The notes: generated by a model not told the origin, from the sequence alone. 15,227 nucleotides of DNA from Candidatus Galligastranaerophilus gallistercoris (GCA_018710795.1 DVJH01000143.1:1-15227); one strand, 5' to 3'; positions 1 through 7,369 are shown, counted from the stretch's first letter. A program made the numbers and translations.

Positions 1-166
1 CATTCGGGGTTATAATTCTTATTTTGGGGTGATTATAATTTAATCCTTTAAGGGAATTATCAATAATAATAATTTCACCGACCGCTTCATCTTTTGTAAG
101 GTTATCCAAAAGGTTATACAATGCGGCTAAATTTTTCTGCAATGTCGGTATTACTATTGATAACAT
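1..166 (-). CDS. GT2-family glycosyltransferase, N-terminal fragment
   Basis: Only about 55 N-terminal residues are present; the gene runs off the left edge. The fragment begins MLSIVIPTLQKNLAALYNLL and continues to a strand ending in IIIIDNS. This is the usual opening of GT-A fold family 2 transferases: a first beta strand with a VIPT-type motif, a helix, then a strand closing with the first nucleotide-binding Asp. Two ATGs lie in tandem (169 and 166). AAGGAG sits two bases before the first and five before the second, so 166 is preferred. The ribosome site overlaps the end of the preceding gene (stop at 179), so translation is probably coupled. It is the last visible gene of the glycan operon. 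The sugar donor and acceptor cannot be read from this piece. Confidence 0.75.
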   Translation of the reverse strand, partial: MLSIVIPTLQKNLAALYNLLDNLTKDEAVGEIIIIDNSLKGLNYNHPKIRIITPN

Positions 167-178
167 CATTTCTCCTTT

Positions 179-1057
179 TTATTTTCCTGAATCCAAACTC
201 ATTATATAATCATAATAGCTTTTGCCTGATGTTTTATTTCGGATGATTTTATACGATAGTTTATGAATGCTTGTTTTCTTTTTAAATTCTTCCCAATTTT
301 GGCTTTGAAAATCTTCAAATAAATGTTTTTGAAGTTCCCCCGTAATCTCTGCGCTGTAGCGGGGCATTGAATCCCATTCTATTTTCAGTTCTCCTTCAAT
401 TTCAGAAAGCATTGTCGAGATATGTTCAAACATAAAATAGTTAATTAAATAATCGTTATCCTGCCAGTATTTATCCAATATATTTTTTAGCGCCTCTATA
501 TGATAAGAATATTCTTTTGAATGAATAAAAAAGCAGGAATTATTATTTTTTGATACGTCCGTTTTGATATCTTTTTGTAAAATGCAGAAATTTGAATTCA
601 TAATATCATCGGGGATTCTATCCGTTAAAAATATGGTTGAATCAACCCAGGTTCCGCCGTATTTTTCAAGAAGATAAACCCTTAAAACATCGCTGAAGTG
701 GGCGATTTTCATCTTTTTATTTTCTAAGAGCCGATAATAAATTTCAGGCAGCTCGATATAATCTTTAATTGTGTCAAACGTTATGATGACCTGTTTTTTA
801 TCTGGCATGTAATGTTTGACGCTTCTAAAGCATTGTTTTATTAAATCGGGCGCAGCTTCGATTCCCTGATGCCAGTATTGCCAGATTGTATCTTTGCCCG
901 TATATTCTTTTAATTCTTTTTTTAAATTTGTTCCGTAATTTATGTATTTTTTCAAATACATTTTGGTAAAATCCGCTTTGAGGTTTGCCCTCAGCCTTTT
1001 ATCAAAAATACAAAGCTCCAAAAATATTTTAAATAAAGAATTTATATACTTTATCAT
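179..1057 (-). CDS. Capsular polysaccharide synthesis protein (Caps_synth / GT32-like glycosyltransferase)
   Basis: Predicted cytoplasmic or membrane-associated transferase of 292 residues that would add a sugar to a surface glycan. Residues 58-70 (IWQYWHQGIEAAP) match the opening strand of the Caps_synth (PF05704) / DXD sugar-binding family. Residues 120-144 contain the core motif HFSDVLRVYLLEKYGGTW, followed by VDSTIFL. The Asp in WVDS takes the place of the DXD metal/nucleotide-sugar residue. A short hydrophobic N-terminal stretch (about 8-18) may contact the membrane. The length is normal for the family. The start lies two bases after the upstream GT8 stop, with a poor Shine-Dalgarno, so coupled translation is likely. 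Family assignment is from motifs; the substrate is unknown. Confidence 0.85.
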   Translation of the reverse strand: MIKYINSLFKIFLELCIFDKRLRANLKADFTKMYLKKYINYGTNLKKELKEYTGKDTIWQYWHQGIEAAPDLIKQCFRSVKHYMPDKKQVIITFDTIKDYIELPEIYYRLLENKKMKIAHFSDVLRVYLLEKYGGTWVDSTIFLTDRIPDDIMNSNFCILQKDIKTDVSKNNNSCFFIHSKEYSYHIEALKNILDKYWQDNDYLINYFMFEHISTMLSEIEGELKIEWDSMPRYSAEITGELQKHLFEDFQSQNWEEFKKKTSIHKLSYKIIRNKTSGKSYYDYIMSLDSGK

Positions 1058-1059
1058 TT

Positions 1060-1950
1060 CTATATTTTGCTCATCAATCTTTTTCTTAAATCCCTGAATG
1101 TATATTTTCTTAATTTTTTCGGGATTTTATTTATGTAATTTTTGTATTCATCGGGCGGGTTTTTTCTTCTCCAGGGCTTGCCCAATTCTCCCGCATAATG
1201 GATGATTGCGGGGTCATTTTTTGCATTTGTTATTTCATTATTTGAATATACGTTTTTTAAATATTTATATTCTTTTGCTTTTGTAAAATCATCGAACGCA
1301 TAAATTGATTCAAGGATACAATATTTTAAATCAAGAGGTTTGATTTTATCCGTTGATAAATTTATCGTATCAAGGTCAAAAAATTTAAGCCTTTCTTTAA
1401 AGTTTTTTATTGTTTCAAAAAATGTTTCGATTTTGTTTTCTTCTCTCATTTTTTTTGAATTAATGAGCATAAACCCCGACCAGAAAATAAACTCGTTTTT
1501 ATTTTCGGTAAAATATCTGTGAGAAATTGTATTTTCATTATTTACTTCCGCTTTTATTCCGCCCCATTCAAAATTTTCAATGTCGGTTGAATAAACTTCC
1601 GATAAATCCTTTTTAAATAAAACATCAACGTCTGAATAAATAACTTTATCATAATTTTCCAGCAATTCCGGTATTAAAAGCCTGTAATATACGACTTCTC
1701 TCCAGCTTCCTTTGCTTATCGGGGCGTCTTTAAATCTTTTTTTGTCAACAAATTCAAAATTGATTCTATGTCTTGAATTTTCAAGCATTTTTTGAAATTC
1801 GATAATTGTTTTATTGTCAATATCGGGGTGATAAACATATATTCTATATACCGTATCGGGGTTTGCACTGTCAATAAGGCTTTTAATTGCAACGGCGGCG
1901 CCTAAAATTATTCTTTTATCAAACGTAAACACAACGGGAATTTCAGGCAT
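1060..1950 (-). CDS. GT8-family glycosyltransferase
   Basis: A 296-residue GT8 (galactosyl/glucosyltransferase, LPS RfaI/RfaJ-like) enzyme. Visible family motifs in order are: the N-terminal strand PVVFTFD (5-11); YYRLLIPELL (88-97); the metal-binding DVDVL (107-111, the DXD signature); FWSGFMLIN (156-164); a DLDTIN segment (192-197) where the family usually has DQD.LN; and the C-terminal HYAGELGKPW (251-260), which carries the conserved His and the G.KPW motif. It transfers a hexose from a nucleotide sugar to a growing surface saccharide, with retention of configuration in known members. The start overlaps the upstream gene by 8 bases. The change DQD to DLD at 192-194 is minor and does not suggest inactivation. 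The exact sugar cannot be inferred. Confidence 0.9.
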   Translation of the reverse strand: MPEIPVVFTFDKRIILGAAVAIKSLIDSANPDTVYRIYVYHPDIDNKTIIEFQKMLENSRHRINFEFVDKKRFKDAPISKGSWREVVYYRLLIPELLENYDKVIYSDVDVLFKKDLSEVYSTDIENFEWGGIKAEVNNENTISHRYFTENKNEFIFWSGFMLINSKKMREENKIETFFETIKNFKERLKFFDLDTINLSTDKIKPLDLKYCILESIYAFDDFTKAKEYKYLKNVYSNNEITNAKNDPAIIHYAGELGKPWRRKNPPDEYKNYINKIPKKLRKYTFRDLRKRLMSKI

Positions 1951-3004
1951 TAATCAAGTTCCTTAAATTATCAAGCGAATAATCATATAATTTTTTGACG
2001 TATGAAGATAAATTGTTTTGCAGGGTTTTATATTCATCATTTTTCATTTCAATGCACCTTATAAGTGCATCCTTATAGTCGGTTGTTTTTTCGTATACGA
2101 CCGAATTATTCTCATCAAAACCGTTAACCGTGCAAAAACTCTTTTTTATGACACAGGGTTTTAAAAAACCGTATATAAGCTGAAAATTTCCGCTTGTGCC
2201 GCTTGTAATATAGCGCAGATGATTTGGGTGTTCTTCGTCGTATGAAGTTAAAAAGAAATCCGCTTTTTCAATTTCATCATACATTTTATTAAAAGGCATT
2301 CTTCCTTTAATATCAAAAAACCGTCTGATTTTTGAAGGAATATTTTTAAGGTTTCCTTTTCCTATTACCGTTACTTTAAAATTTTCATATCCCGCTTCAT
2401 AAAGCTTTTCAACGGAATTAATTATTAATTCGTTGTTTCTTTTTCTTTCTCTAATGGTCCCGACCACCGCAAAATTTGTAATTTTTTCGTTTTTCGGCGT
2501 AATGTTGATTTCGCCGAAATAATGCGGATTTACAACCGTTGATTTTGCCCCTTTATAATTTAATTTATTAAGGGTGATAATTTTTTCATCCCACTTTTCT
2601 TCATCAATTGCGAAATTTGCCTTATGTTCAACTATAAATATTTTCTTTTTGTCTATATTTTTATTAAAAACATCATAACATTGCTCATAATGCACATTGT
2701 CGCAAATCTTGCCCGCCGTTGTTACAAGAACGCCTTTAATTTTTGATAAATCGTCATTTTTGAAAAAAAGTTTTATCTGTCTTTTTGACATTTTGTTATA
2801 CGAAATGTTTTCATCCCTAAAGCGGCAAAATAAGCCCTCTTTATAATGTTTGGGGTTTAATATAACGGAAACGTGGTATCCTAAATCAAGCAGATATCTG
2901 CAAAACCCGGGGACAACCTCCGAATGATTAACGCTGCACGGCTCCCACACAAAAAATGTGTTTTCTTTAATTTCGGGTGTTTTAGAAAAGAAAAAATCAA
3001 ACAT
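1943..3004 (-). CDS. GT-B fold glycosyltransferase (GT1/GT4-like)
   Basis: A 353-residue protein with a two-domain layout typical of GT-B enzymes. The N-terminal half opens with a strand and a polar loop (FFVWEPCSVNHSEVVPGF) followed by LGYHVSVIL. The C-terminal half starts at the linker strand NFAVVGTIRERKRNNELII (about 177-195), a common start of the nucleotide-sugar domain, and continues with VTVIGKG and ADFFLTSYDEEHPNHLRY. In GT4 enzymes an E-x7-E motif would lie in this last region; here only a looser acidic cluster is visible, so the exact family is uncertain. An AGAGGA sequence lies about a dozen bases before the ATG. The 89-base gap to the Stealth-type gene has no terminator, so the two are probably cotranscribed. 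Confidence 0.75.
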   Translation of the reverse strand: MFDFFFSKTPEIKENTFFVWEPCSVNHSEVVPGFCRYLLDLGYHVSVILNPKHYKEGLFCRFRDENISYNKMSKRQIKLFFKNDDLSKIKGVLVTTAGKICDNVHYEQCYDVFNKNIDKKKIFIVEHKANFAIDEEKWDEKIITLNKLNYKGAKSTVVNPHYFGEINITPKNEKITNFAVVGTIRERKRNNELIINSVEKLYEAGYENFKVTVIGKGNLKNIPSKIRRFFDIKGRMPFNKMYDEIEKADFFLTSYDEEHPNHLRYITSGTSGNFQLIYGFLKPCVIKKSFCTVNGFDENNSVVYEKTTDYKDALIRCIEMKNDEYKTLQNNLSSYVKKLYDYSLDNLRNLINA

Positions 3005-3093
3005 TCTGTCAAAAAATCCTCTGCGTATAGAATATCACAAGACAGCCAAAATATAAATATGTTTGCTGCGCTTCTTCTTGTTTATCGAAGCGG

Positions 3094-4047
3094 CTAAATT
3101 TCATAGCATGATTTTTCCGGATATAATTTTTCAAGAATATTTTGCAAATTTATTGTATTTTGCCCGTCAGCATTTTCAATATCGTTAATACAAAATAAGT
3201 GAGGCTTAAAGAGGTTTAATTTTTCCAATATATTATTTTTATTTTTGCTTAGAAACAGACTATCTGTCCGTTTAATGCGAAGTAAAGCAAAGATATAATC
3301 AATGCTTCCGAGATGGACTCTTTTATATATGCTCTTTTTAAGCGCCACGCTCCAGTATTCAATGCCGGTTTTTTCCATGGCGCAGCCTTCTCTAAACTTC
3401 ATCATTCTTGTTTTTTCAATTTCATCAATAAACAAATTTATATATTCCATGCAGTCGGACTTTTTGTATCCCGTCATGTTGTGGTGCGGCAGAAACGGAA
3501 CCGTTTTTTTATTAATTTTGTTTTCTATGATTGCTTTTGTGTAGTACAGGCTTTTTCCGTATATATGATTTTTATGAGATTGTTTTAATCTTACGTTAAA
3601 TCTGTGCACGGGTTTTTCGTTTTTAAAGAAAAAATCCGCTTTTGTATTTTTATAAACAAAACAATCGTCATTTGAATAAATAAAATATTCGCTCAATCCT
3701 TCAATATACGGAATAAAGGTTTCCAGCGCAACGGAATTGAACAAAGGCAGATATTTTTTCGGTATAATTTCGCTATGGTCTATAATTTTAATTTGTTTGT
3801 TGTTTAAATTTAACCAATTCGGTGTTTGGTTATCGGTTACAATATATATTTTGTTTATAAATTTCAGGTATTTTTCAACCGATCTGAGAGAGTATTTTAA
3901 TTCATCATTGTCTGTATATCTGCAATTTCCCCCCGAAGCTTCCGATATATTTTTGTCTTTTAAATACAGGTTCTTTTTTTCCCGCCACTTTTTATCCTGC
4001 CCGTTTACCCATAAGTAAACAAGGTCAATTTTTCTTTTATCACACAT
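3094..4047 (-). CDS. Stealth-family capsular polysaccharide sugar-phosphate transferase
   Basis: A 317-residue member of the Stealth family (related to N-acetylglucosamine-1-phosphotransferase), which forms phosphodiester-linked sugars in capsules and similar glycans. All four conserved regions are recognisable: CR1 IDLVYLWVNGQD (7-18); CR2 from RYTDNDELKYSLRSVEKY (43-60) through IYIVTDNQTPNWL to YFIYSNDDCF (121-130); CR3 around the His-rich FLPHHN (185-190); and CR4 FCINDIENAD (285-294). It is the first gene of the leftward glycan operon, directly behind the promoter at 4096-4124. AGGT about eight bases before the ATG is the likely ribosome site. The family call is strong. The transferred sugar, and whether the glycan is a capsule or another surface polymer, are inference. 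Confidence 0.9.
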   Translation of the reverse strand: MCDKRKIDLVYLWVNGQDKKWREKKNLYLKDKNISEASGGNCRYTDNDELKYSLRSVEKYLKFINKIYIVTDNQTPNWLNLNNKQIKIIDHSEIIPKKYLPLFNSVALETFIPYIEGLSEYFIYSNDDCFVYKNTKADFFFKNEKPVHRFNVRLKQSHKNHIYGKSLYYTKAIIENKINKKTVPFLPHHNMTGYKKSDCMEYINLFIDEIEKTRMMKFREGCAMEKTGIEYWSVALKKSIYKRVHLGSIDYIFALLRIKRTDSLFLSKNKNNILEKLNLFKPHLFCINDIENADGQNTINLQNILEKLYPEKSCYEI

Positions 4048-4091
4048 ATATTACCTGAATTGTAAAATTTATCTTAAAATTACATGTTTTA

Positions 4092-4143
4092 GGTATATAT
4101 ACCCCACAAGTATATAATTGTCAAATATTACCTAATACAGGTA
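4092..4143. promoter_or_regulatory. Paired palindromes, candidate operators for the XRE regulator
   Basis: GGTATATATACC (4092-4103) is a perfect 12-base palindrome covering the -10 of the leftward promoter. TACCTAATACAGGTA (4129-4143) is a dyad with 5-base arms just upstream of its -35, and both contain the half-site TACC/GGTA. The centres are about 38 bases apart. A repressor bound here would block the glycan promoter and could also act on the divergent XRE gene, whose possible -35 (TTGTCA, 4118-4123) overlaps the leftward -35. Binding by the XRE protein is inferred from adjacency only. Confidence 0.5.
4096..4124 (-). promoter_or_regulatory. Sigma70-type promoter of the glycan operon
   Basis: On the minus strand TTGACA (4124-4119) is followed after 17 bases by TATATA (4101-4096). 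This is a full -35 match and a good -10 match, placing the transcript start near 4089, about 40 bases before the Stealth-type gene. The -10 lies inside a perfect palindrome, and a second dyad lies directly upstream of the -35. Confidence 0.7.
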
Positions 4144-4185
4144 TTTATATTTTCGGCTCAACAATCTATTCTGTATTTGTAGCGT

Positions 4186-4512
4186 ATGACAGATATCAGA
4201 AACAAAGAAATTTTAAGAACAAATATAAGACGCCTGAGAATGAAACAAAAAATAACTCAAGCGGCTTTAGCAGAGCTTGTCGGGGTTGAGCCCAAGCACA
4301 TAAGCTGCATTGAAAGCGGGGTCAGTTTTCCTTCGTTCGATTTAATTTCAAGATTGGCAGACGCATTTAAAATAGAACTGTATGAGTTATTTTTGATTGA
4401 TAAAATGCCGTCTAAAAAAATTTTAACCGACGAAATTAATAAAATGCTTGCCGGTTTCCCCGAAGAAGATATAGAAAAAGTATATCTGTACTGCAAGTTT
4501 ATTTCGGGCTGA
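4186..4512 (+). CDS. XRE-family transcriptional regulator
   Basis: A 108-residue DNA-binding protein with a single N-terminal Cro/C1-type helix-turn-helix (about 9-70). The segment QAALAELVGVEPKHISCIES (25-44) has the small-residue turn and the I-x-x-I/Y-E-x-G pattern of the family, and LISRLADAFKIELYELF (53-69) is the usual last two helices. The C-terminal 35 residues are acidic and probably helical, for dimerisation; no metal site or protease domain is seen. It is divergent from the glycan operon, with 138 bases of shared regulatory DNA holding two dyads, so autoregulation and control of the operon are plausible. No Shine-Dalgarno precedes the ATG, so translation may be weak or leaderless. 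The 3' end lies 2 bases from a convergent gene with no terminator between them. Confidence 0.88.
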   Translation: MTDIRNKEILRTNIRRLRMKQKITQAALAELVGVEPKHISCIESGVSFPSFDLISRLADAFKIELYELFLIDKMPSKKILTDEINKMLAGFPEEDIEKVYLYCKFISG

Positions 4513-4514
4513 TT

Positions 4515-5225
4515 TTAATAGCATTCTTCGCATTGTTTATCTAAAATTAAATTATCGCAAAGGACTATGCAAATTTCTTCTCCCGCTTTTGCATGGTATT
4601 TTAATCCCGGGGTAATCAGCCCCGCAATAAGCCCGACCCCGCACCCGACGGGAATTCCTATCGCAAAACCCACGCCCAGTTTTGCGGGATTGGGAATAAA
4701 TGCAAACCCCGTGCCTGCGCCTGCGCCTATAATCCCGAGCCCCAAAGTCGACAGCGTCAATTTTCCCGCAGTCATCCAGGGTCCTTCTTTTAGAGAATTA
4801 TCTTTGGTATTCGGCTTTGCCGATATTTCATATACGCACCCGTCCGGTGTTTCAAGTCCCTTAAAATGAAAATAAACCCTTGCATTTTTATTCGGCATTT
4901 TTTGTTTTTTAATTTTTACGATTGTTGCGCACAGCTTTGAATTTCTCGGTATTAAAAGCGTGCCTTCTTTTGTATATATTGCGTCTTGAATTATAAAATC
5001 TATGTCATCGCCCGCATGATGACATTCCGATTTGAATTTGCATTCAAAGACCGCTTTTATTACGTTTCCTTTGCAGATGACGTTACCGTTATCCGTTATT
5101 ATTGCCTGATTATTCAGAGCGTTTTTTTCTTCAAAAAGATGCTCATACCTTGCATTTTCGTATTCATCGGCAAATGAAGGAATCAAAGTTAAACAAAAAG
5201 CTAAAATAAGAATTATTTTTTTCAT
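4515..5225 (-). CDS. Secreted protein of unknown function with glycine-rich hydrophobic C-terminal segment
   Basis: A 236-residue protein starting at the ATG of 5225. An upstream TTG at 5270 would only bury the signal peptide, so it is not used here. Residues 1-19 (MKKIILILAFCLTLIPSFA) form a Sec signal peptide cut before DE. Residues about 45-140 look like a beta-rich domain with a segment LLIPRNSKLCATIVKI followed by YFHFKGLETPDG. That spacing resembles the beta-barrel of VirB10/TrbI-like and related envelope proteins; the resemblance is by eye only. Residues about 155-208 are rich in Gly and hydrophobic residues (GLGIIGAGAG, GVGLIAGLI), like glycine-zipper membrane segments. The mature part holds about ten Cys, including CDNLILDKQCEEC at the end. 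It is probably an envelope protein; no specific function is assigned. Confidence 0.75.
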   Translation of the reverse strand: MKKIILILAFCLTLIPSFADEYENARYEHLFEEKNALNNQAIITDNGNVICKGNVIKAVFECKFKSECHHAGDDIDFIIQDAIYTKEGTLLIPRNSKLCATIVKIKKQKMPNKNARVYFHFKGLETPDGCVYEISAKPNTKDNSLKEGPWMTAGKLTLSTLGLGIIGAGAGTGFAFIPNPAKLGVGFAIGIPVGCGVGLIAGLITPGLKYHAKAGEEICIVLCDNLILDKQCEECY

Positions 5226-5348
5226 ACCTTTTTTATATATCGGTATTAAAATTTTGAAATCGCCCGACAAGCTAATAAATTATTAAATTCTTTATACCGC
5301 AATAAAACCTGTTTGGGCTATAAAACACCTTGTAAGCTTTATCGGGCG
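5226..5348 (-). ncRNA. Candidate structured 5' leader of the secreted-protein gene
   Basis: On the minus strand CGCCCGATAAAGCT (5348-5335) can pair with AGCTTGTCGGGCG (5273-5261): 13 pairs with one bulged A and one G-U, enclosing 61 bases. Inside, TTTATA and TATAAA can form a second stem. Further down, ATACC (5246-5242) can pair with GGTAT (5228-5224), which includes part of the AAGG ribosome site and the first two bases of the ATG. This layout, a long closing stem followed by a start-site hairpin, is what cis-regulatory RNAs show. I do not recognise it as a known riboswitch class. No clear promoter was found upstream, and the stem could be a chance or mobile-repeat inverted repeat. Confidence 0.35.
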
Positions 5349-5397
5349 GGTTAATTTAATAATATGCCGAATTTCATCCGATTAAAACGGTTTTTTG

Positions 5398-6588
5398 TTA
5401 TGCCGATATTGTTTCATCCAAAAGCTGTCCGAGCCTTTTAATTCCTTCTTCGATTGTATCGGAATCGGCGTTTGTATAATTCAGGCGCATTGCATTAACG
5501 TCATGCAGCCCGACATAAAAAGGATCCCCCGGGACATATACAATCTTTTTTTCAAGAGCTTTCGGAAACATTTTAACCGAGCTTACCCCGTCGGGAAGCG
5601 TTACCCATAAAAACATTCCGCCATGAGGGGTCGTATGCGAAACGTTTTTCGGGAAATATTTCTCGATTGCATTCAACATTGAAGTTGCCTGCGTTCTGTA
5701 TAATTCGGTAATTTTTGAAATGTGTTCTTCGATATCATTATGTGTAAGATAATCCCAGATTAAATACTGGGTGAATATGTTGCTGTGAAGGTCGCTTGCT
5801 TCTTTTGATATTGAGATATTTTTTAAGATTTCTTTATTTTCGGATATTATATATCCTATTCTCATTCCGGGCGTTACGGTTTTTGAGAACGTTCCGAGCA
5901 ATATGCTGTTTTTTAATTTACCCGCTCCTATATAAGGAAGCCTTACTCCTTCAAATCTTAAATCGCCGTAAGGATCATCTTCAATTAAGACGATATTTCT
6001 GTCTTTTAAAACTTCATAAATTTCATCTCTTGCTTTTTGAGTATAGCTTAAACCTGTCGGGTTTTGAAAATCGGGAATAAGATAAATAAGTTTGGGTTTA
6101 TTTTTAAGCGCTTCTTTTAATTGCTCAATGTTCATCCCGTCTTTTGTGAGCTCTATCTGATGAAATTTGGGTCCGTATTGTGAAAACGCCTGAATTGCAC
6201 CGAGATAGCTCGGTTTTTCCAAAAGGACATTGTCGTTTTCATTTAAAAAAACTTTTCCGATTAAATCCAGAGCCTGCTGAGAGCCTGTCGTAATCAGGAC
6301 ATTTTCAAAATCAAGGTTCAGATTAAATTTTTTGTTGTATCTTTGGGCAATATATTCTCTTAATTCGGGTAATCCTGCCGTTATGGAATATTGAAAACAC
6401 TTGCTTCCGTATGTTTTAACTATTCTTCCCATTGATTCCAGCAATTCTTCTTTGGGGAATGATATAGGGTTGGGAAGTCCGCCTGCAAATGATATAATTT
6501 CGGGGTCTGCCGCAGTTTTTAAAATTGCTCTTATAAAAGAAGGCGGCGTTTGCTTAATTCTGTCAGATAGTAGTTCTTCCATATTCAT
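5398..6588 (-). CDS. PLP-dependent class I/II aminotransferase (2-aminoadipate/aromatic aminotransferase-like)
   Basis: Transaminase of about 396 residues, fold type I, probably acting on 2-aminoadipate, branched-chain or aromatic amino acids. From the ATG at 6588: SFAGGLPNP (33-41) is the substrate-side glycine loop; TTGSQQ (100-105) binds the PLP phosphate; DFQNPTG (173-179) carries the Asn that contacts the PLP ring; DDPYGDL (204-210) supplies the ring Asp and the Tyr; GTFSK (232-236) ends in the Schiff-base Lys; and GMRIGY carries the phosphate-binding Arg. The pattern matches the LysN/MocR-domain group without a DNA-binding domain. GGAG lies 3 bases before the ATG at 6588 and 9 before the one at 6582, so either may be used. 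An ORF extension further upstream is AT-rich and unlike the family. It stands alone on its strand. Confidence 0.9.
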   Translation of the reverse strand: MNMEELLSDRIKQTPPSFIRAILKTAADPEIISFAGGLPNPISFPKEELLESMGRIVKTYGSKCFQYSITAGLPELREYIAQRYNKKFNLNLDFENVLITTGSQQALDLIGKVFLNENDNVLLEKPSYLGAIQAFSQYGPKFHQIELTKDGMNIEQLKEALKNKPKLIYLIPDFQNPTGLSYTQKARDEIYEVLKDRNIVLIEDDPYGDLRFEGVRLPYIGAGKLKNSILLGTFSKTVTPGMRIGYIISENKEILKNISISKEASDLHSNIFTQYLIWDYLTHNDIEEHISKITELYRTQATSMLNAIEKYFPKNVSHTTPHGGMFLWVTLPDGVSSVKMFPKALEKKIVYVPGDPFYVGLHDVNAMRLNYTNADSDTIEEGIKRLGQLLDETISA

Positions 6589-6720
6589 TTTCTCCACATA
6601 AAAAAGAATACCATAAAATTTAATAATAATTTCTTTAATTTTATAAAATCTTAATTTAAAATTCACTATTGAAATATAAATTTACTCTTGACTGAGAGCT
6701 GCTCTAAGAGGTTAAAATAA

Positions 6721-6838
6721 ATGTCAAACGGACAGAAGAAATTTTATTAAAAATACTTTTTTAACCGCTGCGGGTGCTCTTGTCGGCATATCTGCCGCCA
6801 AAGCCGCACTTGACATAAATCAATCGGGAGGTAAAACC
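6721..6838 (+). pseudogene. Out-of-frame Tat signal peptide upstream of the flavoprotein
   Basis: The ATG at 6721, preceded by AAGAGG at nine bases, reads only nine codons before a stop. In the next frame, open without interruption into the ATG at 6839, the DNA encodes TDRRNFIKN followed by TFLTAAGALVGISAAKAA. That is a textbook twin-arginine signal (RR-x-F-I-K, hydrophobic core, A-x-A). Removing one A from the AAA at 6726-6728 would give a continuous protein starting MSTDRRNFIK and running into the flavoprotein. The signal is therefore either a real one-base frameshift or a sequence error. The reconstruction is seen in the sequence; the history is inferred. Confidence 0.65.
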
Positions 6839-7369
6839 ATGAAAATACTTGTAATAACTGGAAGCCCAAGAAAAAACGGCAATTCAAACACTCTTGCCGA
6901 TTACTTTATTAAAGGTGCAAAAGATTCAGGGCATAATGTCGTAAGATTTGATTCCGCATTTAAAAATGTGCACCCCTGTATTGCCTGCAACAAGTGCGGA
7001 ATGAACGGACAATGCGTTTTTAAAGATGATTTTGAATTTGTAAGAAATAATATTGTAGATGCCGATGCGGTTATTTTTGCAACACCAATGTATTATTTCG
7101 GAATTTCTGCGCGGATTAAGGCCGTAATCGATAGATTTTATGCAATTAACGGGCAAATTCATACGCTAAAAAAATCTGCTTTGATTATGACTTACGCCGA
7201 TACTTCCCCGAAAGAAGCCGAGCCTATCATAAGCCATTATGAAACACTTTTAAGATACCTCGGCTGGTCTGATGCAGGGAAAATAATAGCTTCGGGTGTC
7301 TGGACGGAAGGGGATGTAGCCCGCACGCAATACCCCAAAGCGGCATATGAGCTCGGAAAAAATATTTAA
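6839..7369 (+). CDS. NADPH-dependent FMN reductase / iron-sulfur flavoprotein-like protein
   Basis: A 176-residue flavodoxin-fold protein of the NADPH-dependent FMN reductase superfamily. GSPRKNGNSNTLA (8-20) is the FMN-phosphate loop, and ATPMYYFG (81-88) is the second FMN-contact loop. Between them, Cys47, Cys50, Cys53 and Cys59 form a compact C-x2-C-x2-C-x5-C cluster, as in Isf-type iron-sulfur flavoproteins that bind a 4Fe-4S cluster. The length is near the family minimum. GGAGG seven bases before the ATG makes this a good start in its own right. The frame stays open upstream through a Tat signal that lacks a start (see the entry at 6721), so the ancestral protein was probably exported. 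A strong terminator follows the stop by five bases, so the gene is monocistronic. The electron donor and substrate are unknown. Confidence 0.85.
   Translation: MKILVITGSPRKNGNSNTLADYFIKGAKDSGHNVVRFDSAFKNVHPCIACNKCGMNGQCVFKDDFEFVRNNIVDADAVIFATPMYYFGISARIKAVIDRFYAINGQIHTLKKSALIMTYADTSPKEAEPIISHYETLLRYLGWSDAGKIIASGVWTEGDVARTQYPKAAYELGKNI

Noticed and set aside
3005..3093. CGCTTC/GAAGCG hairpin between the Stealth-type and GT-B genes as a terminator
   Set aside because: Six-pair stem without a T run on the operon strand; more likely neutral or an mRNA processing feature.
3302..4018. Open frames on the strand opposite the Stealth-type gene
   Set aside because: They lie wholly within a well-supported gene with family motifs and have no independent ribosome sites.
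4050..4056. ATTACCT as a third operator half-site
   Set aside because: On the operon strand it reads AGGTAAT just before the ATG and is better explained as the ribosome site of the Stealth-type gene.
5226..5270. TTG start extending the secreted protein by 15 residues
   Set aside because: It would place a hydrophilic and basic stretch before a typical Sec signal peptide that begins at the ATG of 5225; no ribosome site precedes the TTG.
6589..6666. ATG start extending the aminotransferase by 26 residues
   Set aside because: The extra residues come from very AT-rich leader DNA and do not resemble aminotransferase N-termini; GGAG supports 6588 or 6582.
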